A stretch of 64,000 nucleotides of DNA from a bacterium (GTDB lineage Bacteria > Calditrichota > Calditrichia > RBG-13-44-9 > J042), in assembly GCA_015485355.1 (NCBI GenBank), contig WFTQ01000050.1:1-64000 (forward strand), read 5' to 3'. Positions 55,801-64,000 of the stretch are shown one piece after another. A model generated the notes under the pieces. It did no database searches and was not told the origin of the DNA. It worked only from the letters and a program-made list of their open reading frames with translations. The position numbers and the translations under genes are program-made. Numbering within the stretch: the stretch's first letter is position 1; every line of letters starts with the position of its first letter.

Positions 55801-56814
55801 TCAATTTATCAACTGCAGCATAAGAATGTCAAGAACTAAATCCGGGGACACGGAACCGGATTTCAACTGCTCATCGGCCCATCGAATCCGCTGAAAGGCT
55901 TGAACAATATTGCTCCACTTCCAGTACTTCAGCTGCTGTTTGTATGCTCGAAAATGGCTGCGATACAATTTCAGTTTTTCCTGGATTTCCCTGTCGTTGC
56001 GGACGCCGCTCTGGTAATATCCTCGAATTTTCCACAAGATCAAAAAATGACGGATCAAAAAGTACAGAATCGTCTGGGGACTTTCTCCTTTGGCCAACAA
56101 ATTCTGCAAACTACGCAACGCCTTTTCCCTTTCTCTCTGAGCTATGAAACGGGTCAAATCAAACACCGTTTGATTGACGTGAACCCCTACAATTTGTTCC
56201 ACATCTTCGGGGCCGATGACCTCCTTTTCCTGAAAAAAATTGGCAATTTGCGCGATCTCCATCTGTAAATCGTGAAGCCGCTCCCCTACATGATAGATCA
56301 GGGTTTGGATGGCTGGAGGGGTGATCCGTTTCCCCTGCTTCTGGAATGCGGACCGAATAAAGGCGATCAACTCTTCCGCACTCGCAGGGGGGACTCGAAC
56401 GCTACAGGCCTTTTCCATAAGTGCGTGGAATTTGCGTGGAGGGGAATCGGTGCGTGCCATTAAGATCAGGCAAACCTCCGGCAAGGGATGCTCCGAAAAA
56501 TGCATAACATGCTGAAACTTCTGTGTCCGCAGGTTCTGAATATCTTTATAAACAACCAGCTTTTTACGGGAAAACAACCCACCACCGGTTAAAAGCGTAA
56601 CCACCTCCTCAATGGGCGTTTCCGGGGCGTAACGAACAAAATAATTGATTTCCCGCTGAATTTCTCCCAAGTAGCCCCGGGCCAGCTGTTCCAATAAATG
56701 ATCCATCAAATGGGCCTCTTCCCCAAAAACAAAATACACGGGATGAAATTGCTTCCCTTCAATTTCCTCCAGAACCGTCTTATACGTAAGCTTGGTGCCT
56801 GGTGGGCCGCTCAT
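55801..56814 (-). CDS. holA: DNA polymerase III delta subunit
   Basis: The protein is 337 residues, as in other HolA proteins. Residues 20-60 read FHPVYFVFGEEAHLMDHLLEQLA, the N-terminal signature. GGGLFSRKKLVVYKDIQNL, the LILMARTDSPPRKF strand and FDLTRFIAQREREKALRSL with LLAKGESPQTILYFLIRHF match domains II and III. HolA is part of the clamp loader that places the beta clamp on primed DNA. The ATG overlaps the stop of a 34-residue gene (ATGA), so its translation is coupled to that small gene and the upstream transporter. This is an odd partner for a replication gene. Confidence 0.92.
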   Translation of the reverse strand: MSGPPGTKLTYKTVLEEIEGKQFHPVYFVFGEEAHLMDHLLEQLARGYLGEIQREINYFVRYAPETPIEEVVTLLTGGGLFSRKKLVVYKDIQNLRTQKFQHVMHFSEHPLPEVCLILMARTDSPPRKFHALMEKACSVRVPPASAEELIAFIRSAFQKQGKRITPPAIQTLIYHVGERLHDLQMEIAQIANFFQEKEVIGPEDVEQIVGVHVNQTVFDLTRFIAQREREKALRSLQNLLAKGESPQTILYFLIRHFLILWKIRGYYQSGVRNDREIQEKLKLYRSHFRAYKQQLKYWKWSNIVQAFQRIRWADEQLKSGSVSPDLVLDILMLQLIN

Positions 56815-56915
56815 TTATCCCTTTCCTTTCGATAAGCTTTATTCAGAAAGAACAGGAAGCCTCCCCAGACATATCCCAGAATACCAATCATCGAAACGAT
56901 GGTCGTCCACTCCAT
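56811..56915 (-). CDS. NSS transporter small subunit (MetS-like), 34 residues
   Basis: A short gene of 35 codons sits between the NSS transporter stop (2 bases upstream) and the holA start (overlap ATGA). It encodes MEWTTIVSMIGILGYVWGGF followed by a short basic tail ending RKERDK. One hydrophobic segment is present. AAGGGG lies ahead of the ATG inside the transporter gene end. Small single-span subunits of this form accompany bacterial NSS transporters of the MetP type in Actinobacteria and other phyla, where both are required. The size, position and membrane segment fit. Confidence 0.75.
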   Translation of the reverse strand: MEWTTIVSMIGILGYVWGGFLFFLNKAYRKERDK

Positions 56916-56917
56916 CT

Positions 56918-58372
56918 CTACCCCTTCGAACGCAGGCTCATTTGATACAATTTACGATTCATCACGATCAAAAAAGTGATTAAAATCCCCCATTGCAGAA
57001 TACAGGTACCTAAGCTAAACGGTCGCAGGGGATTCCACCACATTGTGGCTTCCCACTGAATGGACTGATAAGACCACCACCCCAACAGGATCAGCGCTTC
57101 CAAGGGGATGACAATCCGCATCACCCAATCAAACCACTGGCCGATGCGGAGATCGCTTTCCTTCGCATTAAGCCACTTGTTTCGAAACGTATCCACCCCT
57201 TTCTTTAAAACGGCGAAGGCAAAAAAGCTTCCGCTAAGGATGAGTCCCAATCCCCACACCCAATCCTGATTGTTGAATACATTCATGGAAAGGGCGGAGG
57301 GTGCTCCCAGGAGTGCGGTAAGCCCGGCCACCAGGCGCAAGGCTTTGCGTCTGGGCAGTCCCCAGTCCATAAAAACCCGGGTGGACAATTCGAACATGGA
57401 AATGAGAGAACTTAAAGCGGCAAAAAAGAGCGCCAGGAAAAAGACCGACATATACACCGAAGCCCCGATCATTGTGGAAAACAATTGCGGTATGGCGATA
57501 AAGGTCAGTCCCTGATTGCCCGATTGGAGGGCCTTCAGGGCCGCCTCCGGAGAGTCGCTTAAGGCAAAGACGCTGGGGATGATGGCCAATCCCGCCAGTA
57601 ACGATGCCGAGTTGTTGCCAAACCCGGTGATGAAGGCGTTTAGGGTCACATCCTCTTTCTGCCGCATATACACTGCGTAAGTCAGGATCAACCCCCAACC
57701 GGCGCCGGTGGACCAGGCCGACTGAGAAAGTCCTTCCAGCCAGACTTGATAATTCGCCAAATCGGCCCAGCGAAGATCAAAAAGATAGTGTAAACCCTGC
57801 ACGGCATTCGGTAATGTCAACGCCCGAACCACCCCAACCATCAACAAGATCAACAATGAAGGCAGCAATATCCGATTGGCTCGTTCAATGCCCCGCACCA
57901 CCCCCTGGTAAATGACCAGGGAAGCCAGACTCAGAGCAATCAGATGAAAGATCAACGGCTCGATGCCGGATGTGGAAAACCGCTCCCAATAGATGCGTTG
58001 ATCCACTCGCAACAGGGCACCACTCAACGCGGCGAAAAAATATTTCAACGCCCATCCCGTCACCACCGAATAATAAAACATGATCCCCATAGTGCAAAAG
58101 GCCACAAATCCCCCCATCCAGGTGTACGATCGCCCCAGAAACAGCCCAAATGTTCCAATGGGTCCCTTCCGGGTGTGTTTGCCCAGGGAAAATTCCACCA
58201 TAATCAAGGGGATGGACCAGAGAAGCAAGAAGATGGCCCAGGGGATCAAAAACGCCCCCCCATACTCGCCGGCCAACCGGGGAAAGCGCCAGATATTCCC
58301 GGCACCTATGGCCATTCCCAAAGTGGAAAGAAGCAACGTCCAGCGGGAGCTAAAAAATTCCTTCCGTTCCAT
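56918..58372 (-). CDS. Sodium-dependent NSS family transporter (amino acid uptake)
   Basis: The protein is 484 residues with about 11-12 membrane spans. The first spans show the NSS signature GMAIGAGNIWRFPRLAGEYG, with the unwound helix that binds sodium and substrate. VTGWALKYFFAAL, TYAVYMRQKEDVT and FFAALSSLISMFE are other conserved segments. Members of this (SNF) family import amino acids with sodium; the MetP branch takes methionine and alanine. The start is ATG 58372; TTG 58378 is possible. The 34-residue small subunit follows 2 bases after the stop. The transporter ends the group of envelope genes in this block. Confidence 0.93.
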   Translation of the reverse strand: MERKEFFSSRWTLLLSTLGMAIGAGNIWRFPRLAGEYGGAFLIPWAIFLLLWSIPLIMVEFSLGKHTRKGPIGTFGLFLGRSYTWMGGFVAFCTMGIMFYYSVVTGWALKYFFAALSGALLRVDQRIYWERFSTSGIEPLIFHLIALSLASLVIYQGVVRGIERANRILLPSLLILLMVGVVRALTLPNAVQGLHYLFDLRWADLANYQVWLEGLSQSAWSTGAGWGLILTYAVYMRQKEDVTLNAFITGFGNNSASLLAGLAIIPSVFALSDSPEAALKALQSGNQGLTFIAIPQLFSTMIGASVYMSVFFLALFFAALSSLISMFELSTRVFMDWGLPRRKALRLVAGLTALLGAPSALSMNVFNNQDWVWGLGLILSGSFFAFAVLKKGVDTFRNKWLNAKESDLRIGQWFDWVMRIVIPLEALILLGWWSYQSIQWEATMWWNPLRPFSLGTCILQWGILITFLIVMNRKLYQMSLRSKG

Positions 58373-58517
58373 TCTCAATTCCCGAAGTTGTTTCGACCCT
58401 TAACTCAGAAGAATCCGCTTCAATTATAAGGAAATCCGGGGGAGGAAAAAATGCCGGAATATTTTTCCCTTCCGTCCACAAGCTAATTCCGTCGTGCAGC
58501 CGTTCCCAACAAACCCA

Positions 58518-59339
58518 TTATACCAGTGAAAAACCCAGAAACCCCAAAACGCTAACGGCCGCACAGTAAAGGGCAAACCACTCCAGTTTTTTCTTTCGGA
58601 TAACATCCAACAACCAGATGATCGCCAAATATCCGGAGAGGGCGGCGGCCATGGTCCCAGCGGCCAGGTTAATGATTTGAGACGAAGGAGGTGGGGCATC
58701 CATCAGGTCTGTCAACTTCAGGATTGTAGCGCCGAAGATGACCGGCACGGATAACAGAAAGGAAAATCGAGCGGCCAGATTCCGATCCATTCCCAGCCAC
58801 AATCCCGTTACAATGGTCGACCCCGACCGGGACACCCCGGGAATAATGGCAAAGGCCTGGGCCAGTCCAATAAGGAAAGCCTGCTTACCATTTAAAAAGG
58901 TTTGACGCTCCCGGGTGTAGCGGGAGCTCCATAAAATGATTGCGGTTAACAACAGCATGCCCAGAGCCAGATAATGATTATGGAAAATACGCTCGATCTG
59001 TTTTTCGAACAAAAGGCCGATCACTGCCGCAGGGACGGAACCGATAAGAATGAACAGCGTCATGGCCTGGTACTGCTGCGCGGCGTTTTCCACGGACATT
59101 CCTCGCCACACAAATGCCGGCAACCCCGGAAGCGTCCGGATCATCATCCAGATATCCCGATAGAATACCAGAACCACAGCCAGCAGGGTGCCAAAATGAA
59201 CAAACACATCAAAGGCCAACCCCTTATCGGCAAATTGGAACAATTCGCTGAAGATCACCAGGTGACCCGAACTACTGATGGGCAGGAACTCGGATAGACC
59301 CTGAATGACTCCCAGTGCAATCGCTTTTATCCATTCCAC
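58518..59339 (-). CDS. uppP: Undecaprenyl-diphosphatase (UppP/BacA)
   Basis: The protein is 273 residues with about eight membrane spans. It starts MEWIKAIALGVIQGLSEFLP, which carries the family motif ahead of ISSSGHLVIFSELF. AFDVFVHFGTLLAVVLVFY and LIGLAQAFAIIPGVSRSGST give the second motif with the catalytic glutamate and serine set. UppP removes a phosphate from undecaprenyl diphosphate to recycle the lipid carrier for peptidoglycan. The start is GTG 59339, with AAGGAG six bases ahead of it. It sits among lipid A and protease genes, all envelope-related. Confidence 0.95.
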   Translation of the reverse strand: MEWIKAIALGVIQGLSEFLPISSSGHLVIFSELFQFADKGLAFDVFVHFGTLLAVVLVFYRDIWMMIRTLPGLPAFVWRGMSVENAAQQYQAMTLFILIGSVPAAVIGLLFEKQIERIFHNHYLALGMLLLTAIILWSSRYTRERQTFLNGKQAFLIGLAQAFAIIPGVSRSGSTIVTGLWLGMDRNLAARFSFLLSVPVIFGATILKLTDLMDAPPPSSQIINLAAGTMAAALSGYLAIIWLLDVIRKKKLEWFALYCAAVSVLGFLGFSLV

Positions 59340-59394
59340 AGCGGTTCTCCTTGCTTAACAATCAACCGGATTCCAACAGTAACCAACGATGAAT

Positions 59395-60198
59395 TCACCT
59401 ATTGATCCCGGTGTATGGGTTGGCATTCCCGGCATCCGCACTTCGGCCTTCGGGAAGAATTCCAATGATATTGAGATGACGCCCGGTCGTGCGTTGCGCC
59501 CGATGGGAATACAACGGCAGCGCGCTGCAGCTGGTACATTCCGGCGATACATCGATTTGCTCTTCGGGAATTCCCAGGGAAAGGCATTGCTCCTTGATGG
59601 TGTTTGCCAGGAAAAACCAGAGTTTGCCCTCCCGGGCTTCCAAAAACCGGTCGGGAAAATAGTTCCGAAATTCCGGGCCGACCTGATAACAACAGGGCTG
59701 TAACAAGGGGGAAAGGGCCACCCAGAATTGATTAGCCGCCAGGCGCCACCTTTTCTGCATTGTTCGGAGCATTTCGAGAACTATCCCCCACCGAGCACCT
59801 CGCCAACCGGCATGGGCGATTCCCACCCCAGGCACAGGCGGGACGGCCACAAAAACGGCGGCGCAATCGGCTGTGCGAACCCCTAAGAACAGCCCGGGGC
59901 GGTCTGTAATCATGGCGTCACCCTCTCCATGATCCCCCGGGGTTTCCACGTATTTCACCCTTCTTCCGTGAACCTGCTTCATTAACGCCAGCCGATCCGG
60001 AGCAAGCGACAGGCGGGCACACCAATCCCGATGCTGGGGTTGAAACAGCTCTGGAGGCAACGGCTGTGGCAAACGCATGCCGACATCCGCTTGAGAGGCC
60101 CCAGGCAGGGCCAGGCTGGTGGCGGCGAAAACCGCGCCGCCCGAACCCGGGAAACGATACAGGATTTCGTATTTTCCCAGAAAACGTTCAATCCTCAT
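59395..60198 (-). CDS. pgeF: Laccase-domain protein PgeF/YfiH
   Basis: The protein is 267 residues. Family motifs are LMKQVHGRRVKYVE, the metal-binding cysteine in RTADCAAVFVA, VGIAHAGWRGARWGI and the C-terminal DVSPECTSCSALPLYSHRA. YfiH-type enzymes were called polyphenol oxidases; they also have purine nucleoside phosphorylase activity and in E. coli PgeF corrects wrong amino acids in peptidoglycan. The ATG at 60198 overlaps larE by 11 bases; TTG 60204 is also possible. Overlap with larE shows translational coupling. Confidence 0.9.
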   Translation of the reverse strand: MRIERFLGKYEILYRFPGSGGAVFAATSLALPGASQADVGMRLPQPLPPELFQPQHRDWCARLSLAPDRLALMKQVHGRRVKYVETPGDHGEGDAMITDRPGLFLGVRTADCAAVFVAVPPVPGVGIAHAGWRGARWGIVLEMLRTMQKRWRLAANQFWVALSPLLQPCCYQVGPEFRNYFPDRFLEAREGKLWFFLANTIKEQCLSLGIPEEQIDVSPECTSCSALPLYSHRAQRTTGRHLNIIGILPEGRSADAGNANPYTGINR

Positions 60199-61018
60199 AA
60201 GCAACCTGTTTCACTGCCCATCTCGCAGCGCCGCCTCTCCGATAGCCCCGCAGGTCGACGGTAACATAGCGGTAGCCCCGTTGTTTCAGTCCGGCATCCA
60301 CATGCCTTCGCATTTCCGGATGAAGCAAGCGGGCCATTTCTGGCTCATCGACCTCAATTCGAGCCAGTTGCCCATGGTGGCGTACCCGCACCTGTCGGAA
60401 ACCCAATTTTCTCAGGAAAGCCTCAGAGGCTTCCACCTGCTGAAGGGCTTTGGGGGATATGGGGGTGCCGGTGGGAAACCGGGAGGCCAGACAGGCCATT
60501 TCCGGCTTATTCCAGGTGGGCAGTCCCAATCGGCGGGACAACTCCCGTATGTCTTGTTTGTGCAATCCCGCTTCCAGGAGAGGACTACACACCCGAAACT
60601 CTCCGGCGGCCGTCCGTCCGGGACGATCATCACCCACGTCATCGGCATGGGTTCCATCGGCGAGGTGAGTAAACTCATGCTTACGGGCATACGCCAACAT
60701 CCTGGAAAACAACTCCTTTTTGCAAAAATAGCACCGATTGTGGGGATTGCTCCGATACTGTTCATCCTCCAGCTCATGGGTATCGATGACCACTACCGGC
60801 AATTGAAACCGCCGGGCAACGGCCAGCGCCGATTCCAACTCCGCCTTGGGTAACGACGGCGACCGCCCCAGCACTCCCAGAGCCCGATGCTTCAACACAT
60901 CGACGGCCACCTTCAGGAGCAACGTGGAATCCACTCCACCCGAATAGGCCACCAGTAAATCGGGATACTGCTGCAATACCTTTTTCAATCGGTGCCATTT
61001 ATGATCAAGGGCGTCCAT
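60188..61018 (-). CDS. larE: Sacrificial sulfur transferase LarE (nickel-pincer cofactor)
   Basis: LarE donates sulfur to the pincer nucleotide from its own cysteine. The protein is 276 residues. The PP-loop is VAYSGGVDSTLLLKV, and NRCYFCKKELFSRML, THLADGTHADD and NKPEMACLASRFPTG are family signatures. With the ATG at 61018 the sacrificial cysteine is residue 176, the same number as in Lactobacillus plantarum LarE. GGAG lies ahead of this ATG; an upstream TTG is less likely. The gene is separate from larC at 43463, and no larA or larB is in this window. Confidence 0.93.
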   Translation of the reverse strand: MDALDHKWHRLKKVLQQYPDLLVAYSGGVDSTLLLKVAVDVLKHRALGVLGRSPSLPKAELESALAVARRFQLPVVVIDTHELEDEQYRSNPHNRCYFCKKELFSRMLAYARKHEFTHLADGTHADDVGDDRPGRTAAGEFRVCSPLLEAGLHKQDIRELSRRLGLPTWNKPEMACLASRFPTGTPISPKALQQVEASEAFLRKLGFRQVRVRHHGQLARIEVDEPEMARLLHPEMRRHVDAGLKQRGYRYVTVDLRGYRRGGAARWAVKQVAYED

Positions 61019-61084
61019 GGAGTCTGCTCCATCCAATTCTGAATGCCTCTTTTTCCCGTTTCGGCGACATGGGAACGATCGACC

Positions 61085-62407
61085 TTAGAAGAATATTTTC
61101 TGAATGTCGTTATAAATTACAAACACAATCAGCATCAGGATGAGCGCCATGCCAATTTGCTGAATCCGCATTTTGGTTTGGGTGGACAACGGTTTCCGGC
61201 GGATGGCCTCCACGGTGATAATCGCCAGATGGCCGCCATCCAACACCGGCAAGGGTAGAATATTAATGATGGCCAACATAATACTCAAATAGGCCACCAA
61301 TTCCATCAAATTGATAAACCCTGTACGGGCGAAATCTCCCGCCATCTTGGAGATCATTATCGGTCCACCAATCACTTCCTTGGGCGATTTTTTACCCGTC
61401 AGAAGCCAGCCTATGGATTTGATGATCATGTTGCCGGTAAAATACGCCTGCTGGAAACCGCGCTTGACCGATTGGGTAAAGGTTAACGGGCGCCGTTCCA
61501 CGAACGAGACTGCCTGAATCCCGATCTTTCCCACGATCTTACGGGAGCCATCTTCGGCAATTTCCGTTTCCGCCATGGGGGTTAAACGGACCTCCAGGGT
61601 CTGGCTTCCGCGCAGCACGGTAAGGGTGATCTCTCGATCGGCATTCTGGCGGACGATTTCGGTCATCTCCTGCCAATCGGCAACGGGGCGTCCATTAATG
61701 GCCACAATGCGGTCCCCCTCTTGCAAACCAGCCCTGGCGGCGGGCATGCCGCTCAGGACACCCCCCACTTCGGCGGGAATGAACGGATAAATGCCCAGTT
61801 GTTCGGATTTTTCCTCTTTTAAATCGTCTTTTCGAAAAACCAGTTCGACCGTCTGTCCCCGGCGCTCCACCTGAAAACGAATCTCGGTTCCCAGGCGATT
61901 GAGAAAAGCCTGGGAAATTTCGTTCCAATTTTGTACCCGCTGTCCATTAACGGCCAGGATTTTATCCAACTTCTGAAACCCCACTTTTTGGCCGATGCTG
62001 CCCTCCTGAACATACCCCACTACCGTGGTGGGGATCACTTTTTCGCCTTCCAGCCAGAAAATACCGGTCAAAATCACCAGGGCCATCAGTGCATTCATGA
62101 GAACCCCGGCAGAAATGATAATTGCCTTTTGCCAGGCCGGCTTCGAGTTGAATTCATACGGTTCCCCTTTGATCCGGGTATCCATACTCTCGTCGATCAT
62201 TCCGCTCATTTTGACATACCCCCCAAAGGGGATGGCCGATACGCAATAATCGGTGTCGCCGATCTTGACACCGAACAATCGAGGTGGATAGCCGATGGAG
62301 AATCGTTCTACCCGAACCCCGAATAGTTTGGCGGCCAGAAAATGCCCCAGCTCGTGTATAAATACCAGCAAACTAAAGACAAAAATCACCGAAACCAGAT
62401 AGATCAT
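61085..62407 (-). CDS. rseP: RIP metalloprotease RseP (site-2 protease)
   Basis: The protein is 440 residues. The intramembrane metal site is H18-E-L-G-H22 in FIHELGHFLAAKL, with the second ligand segment in LPLPVLDGGHLAI near the C-terminus. Two PDZ domains lie between (VQEGSIGQKVGFQKLDKILA and AGLQEGDRIVAINGRPVAD). Membrane spans flank them. RseP cleaves anti-sigma factors inside the membrane to free ECF sigmas, and clears signal peptides. The ECF operon 5 kb away encodes a single-span anti-sigma that could be a substrate; this is inference. The ATG at 62407 follows AAAGG. Confidence 0.95.
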   Translation of the reverse strand: MIYLVSVIFVFSLLVFIHELGHFLAAKLFGVRVERFSIGYPPRLFGVKIGDTDYCVSAIPFGGYVKMSGMIDESMDTRIKGEPYEFNSKPAWQKAIIISAGVLMNALMALVILTGIFWLEGEKVIPTTVVGYVQEGSIGQKVGFQKLDKILAVNGQRVQNWNEISQAFLNRLGTEIRFQVERRGQTVELVFRKDDLKEEKSEQLGIYPFIPAEVGGVLSGMPAARAGLQEGDRIVAINGRPVADWQEMTEIVRQNADREITLTVLRGSQTLEVRLTPMAETEIAEDGSRKIVGKIGIQAVSFVERRPLTFTQSVKRGFQQAYFTGNMIIKSIGWLLTGKKSPKEVIGGPIMISKMAGDFARTGFINLMELVAYLSIMLAIINILPLPVLDGGHLAIITVEAIRRKPLSTQTKMRIQQIGMALILMLIVFVIYNDIQKIFF

Positions 62408-62448
62408 GTCTTAAAACCTTTATGTTTTTTTAAAAACCATGTTAATCA

Positions 62449-62466
62449 CTTTAAACTGGTTTAAGG
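62449..62466. promoter_or_regulatory. Near-perfect palindrome upstream of rseP, candidate regulatory site
   Basis: CTTTAAAC (62449-62456), TG, GTTTAAGG (62459-62466) forms an 8-bp inverted repeat with one G-T pair. It lies about 45 bases ahead of the rseP ATG in an AT-rich stretch. It could be a regulator site or part of the promoter; no -10/-35 pair stood out. Confidence 0.3.
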
Positions 62467-62605
62467 TATAAAATTTTCCCGCCCAAAGAAATATCAAAAT
62501 CCGGTTAAAGGGGGGGCAATGCCCACATGCGGGGTCTCGCCTTTTAGGCTTATTTTCTTAAAGGTGGTGTTTTGCGCCTCTCCGGTGCCTCAGGCGATGG
62601 TGCCA

Positions 62606-63385
62606 TCAACGGAGAGGAATGATCCCGCGTTCGCTTTTGCGAATAAAATCCACTATCACCCTGATTTCCGGGGAGGGTTGCAGCCTGGACTCCACCTCTT
62701 TGACCGCCTCCTTCAAGAGCAGATTACTGCGGTAAATGATGGTATAGGCCCGTTTGATATCCCGCATCACCCGGCTGGAAAAACCCTTGCGTTTTAAACC
62801 CACCACATTGGTTCCCCCATAACGGATGGGCTCGCCCATGGCCAGCACGTAAGGGGGGACATCTTTGGTCACCCGCAGCCCTCCCCCCACAAAGCTATAG
62901 GTACCGATCCGCACAAATTGATGGATGGCTGTCAATCCCCCGATACCGACGTGATCCTGAATTTCCACATGGCCGGCCATGTTCACCCCGTTGGAAAGGA
63001 TGACATGATCGCCCAAAAGACAATCATGAGCCACATGAACATAGGCCATCAGGAAACAATGTTTGCCTACCACGGTCTTTCCGCGATAATCGGTACCCCG
63101 ATTCAAGGTGGCAAATTCGCGGATAGTGGTATCGTCGCCCACTTCCAAATAGGTTTTTTCACCGGTATATTTTAAATCCTGAGGGGCAGTGCCCAGCACG
63201 GCACCTTTGTATATCTTGACCCGCTTACCCAAACGGGTACCGGAATCCAGATAAACATGGGGACCGATTTCACAAGCTTCGCCAACCACCACATCGGCTT
63301 CGATAACGGCATAGGGCCCCACATGCACACCTTCACCCAATTGGGCATCGGGATGAACAATCGCTGTCGGGTGGATATCCACCAA
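62606..63385 (-). CDS. lpxA: UDP-N-acetylglucosamine acyltransferase LpxA
   Basis: LpxA adds a 3-hydroxyacyl chain to UDP-GlcNAc, the first step of lipid A synthesis. The protein is 259 residues. Hexapeptide repeats of the left-handed beta-helix run from IHPTAIVHPDAQLGEGVHVG on, including the active-site region AYVHVAHDCLLGDHVILSNG and GGLTAIHQFVRIGTYSFVGG. The helical C-terminal part is seen in RGIIPLR. A TTG start at 63385 is favoured, because GAGGAGG lies five bases upstream and the next codon is GTG; a longer reading from 63454 overlaps the fabZ end and has no such site. Confidence 0.94.
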   Translation of the reverse strand: MVDIHPTAIVHPDAQLGEGVHVGPYAVIEADVVVGEACEIGPHVYLDSGTRLGKRVKIYKGAVLGTAPQDLKYTGEKTYLEVGDDTTIREFATLNRGTDYRGKTVVGKHCFLMAYVHVAHDCLLGDHVILSNGVNMAGHVEIQDHVGIGGLTAIHQFVRIGTYSFVGGGLRVTKDVPPYVLAMGEPIRYGGTNVVGLKRKGFSSRVMRDIKRAYTIIYRSNLLLKEAVKEVESRLQPSPEIRVIVDFIRKSERGIIPLR

Positions 63386-63422
63386 AATCGCCTCCTCGTC
63401 GCTATCGGGCCGATCCCGCCTT

Positions 63423-64000
63423 TCACCCTTGCGAGGTTCTTTCGCGGTCAACAATGGCAGCCATCAATTCGGCCTCGGCCACCACTTCGCCATCCACAAA
63501 AGCCTTCCCATACATCTTGCAGGAGGTGGCGCGTTTTTTCAGCATTTCCAGTTCGAAAACCAACTGGGCACCGGGGAATACGGGTTTGCGGAAACGCACC
63601 TTATCCATTCCCATGAAGTAGACCAACTTATCGCCAGGGTTTTCCTCGCTGTTCAGCAACATAATCCCACCGGTCTGGGCCATGGCCTCGATGATAATGA
63701 CACCTGGCATAATGGGGTGACCGGGGAAATGCCCCTGGAAGAACTCTTCGTTCCCGGTAACATTTTTGACCCCCACAATTCGTTTACCGGCTTCAAATTC
63801 CACAATCCGGTCCACAAAAAGGAAAGGATAACGATGGGGAAGAATACGCTGAATGGCGTTAAAATCGAACACGATTCCTTTTCGGGAGACCTGCTGATAT
63901 TTGCGGGTTAACTGTTGTTTTTTATAATATTCTCGCAGACGCCGGGCGAACTCGATATTGCTTTTATGTCCGGGACGGGCGGCCAGAATCTGACCCCTGA
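63423..64000 (-). CDS. lpxC/fabZ: LpxC-FabZ fusion (UDP-3-O-acyl-GlcNAc deacetylase / 3-hydroxyacyl-ACP dehydratase), 5' end outside window
   Basis: The frame is open to the window edge, so only the last 192 residues are seen. The first visible part reads RGQILAARPGHKSNIEFARR, the C-terminal end of LpxC. A short linker (REYYKKQQLTRKYQQ) leads straight into FabZ: FDFNAIQRILPHRYPFLFVD, then the catalytic segment EFFQGHFPGHPIMPGVIIIE, and the FMGMDKVRFRKPV strand. LpxC deacetylates the lipid A precursor and FabZ makes enoyl-ACP. The two are fused in Bacteroidota and related phyla. The fused gene ends ahead of lpxA, giving the normal lpx order. Confidence 0.95.
   Translation of the reverse strand, partial: RGQILAARPGHKSNIEFARRLREYYKKQQLTRKYQQVSRKGIVFDFNAIQRILPHRYPFLFVDRIVEFEAGKRIVGVKNVTGNEEFFQGHFPGHPIMPGVIIIEAMAQTGGIMLLNSEENPGDKLVYFMGMDKVRFRKPVFPGAQLVFELEMLKKRATSCKMYGKAFVDGEVVAEAELMAAIVDRERTSQG

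Noticed and set aside
62577-62617. CCTCTCCG/CGGAGAGG inverted repeat at the lpxA end, considered as terminator
   Set aside because: Loop is long, no T tract on the minus strand, and one arm lies next to the lpxA stop.

Overview
The window reads as chromosomal DNA of a Gram-negative bacterium of the FCB (Bacteroidota-Chlorobiota-Calditrichota) neighbourhood, most likely a Calditrichota/Ignavibacteria-like lineage. Three things point there: a secreted protein with a type IX secretion (T9SS) C-terminal sorting domain of the NYPNPFNPVT type, a PorX regulator of T9SS, and an LpxC-FabZ fusion gene followed by lpxA. Promoters found by eye are ordinary sigma-70 types (TTGNNN, 17 bp, TATATT-like), not the TAnnTTTG type of Bacteroidota. 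The assignment is inference; no 16S rRNA gene is present.

Layout. 1-184: two tRNA genes (Arg, cut by the window edge, and Pro) on the minus strand. 543-5000: a CYTH protein and RdgB, then an aminotransferase/nitrilase/MFS group. 5127-12022: two large hybrid histidine kinases facing each other. 12582-15798: porX (split by an apparent one-base frameshift), tsaE, tsaB and rimI. 16017-21410: accD, then surE-guaA-glmS. 21881-28827: sugar-isomerase-like protein, sfsA, a purine permease, comEC, a Mth938-like protein and a macro-domain protein. 29070-35564: a large unrecognised helical protein, HU, an M3-like metallopeptidase, an SDR and a small membrane protein. 35771-37300: the T9SS cargo. 37465-45396: ArsC-like reductase, an acyl-CoA synthetase, a YqiA-like esterase, a LiaF-like membrane protein, a 5'-nucleotidase, larC and a SpoU methyltransferase. 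45685-46449: mazG.

46500-50886 is the most unusual part. A 7TM-GAF kinase and an NtrC-type sigma-54 activator are followed by a perfect 10-bp inverted repeat, a good -24/-12 promoter and three small genes: an 82-residue unknown, a degenerate receiver domain that has lost its phospho-acceptor and its lysine, and a 32-residue single-pass membrane protein. It looks like a compact sigma-54 circuit.

50818-64000 is mostly a long minus-strand block: lpxC-fabZ, lpxA, rseP, larE, pgeF, uppP, an NSS transporter with a 34-residue small subunit, and holA. Then comes an ECF sigma operon: sigma factor, zf-HC2 anti-sigma, GAF-GAF-degenerate GGDEF protein and zinc-ribbon microprotein. The block mixes envelope biogenesis (lipid A, undecaprenyl phosphate recycling, site-2 proteolysis) with envelope-type regulation. 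No insertion sequence, prophage, CRISPR array or rRNA gene was seen.
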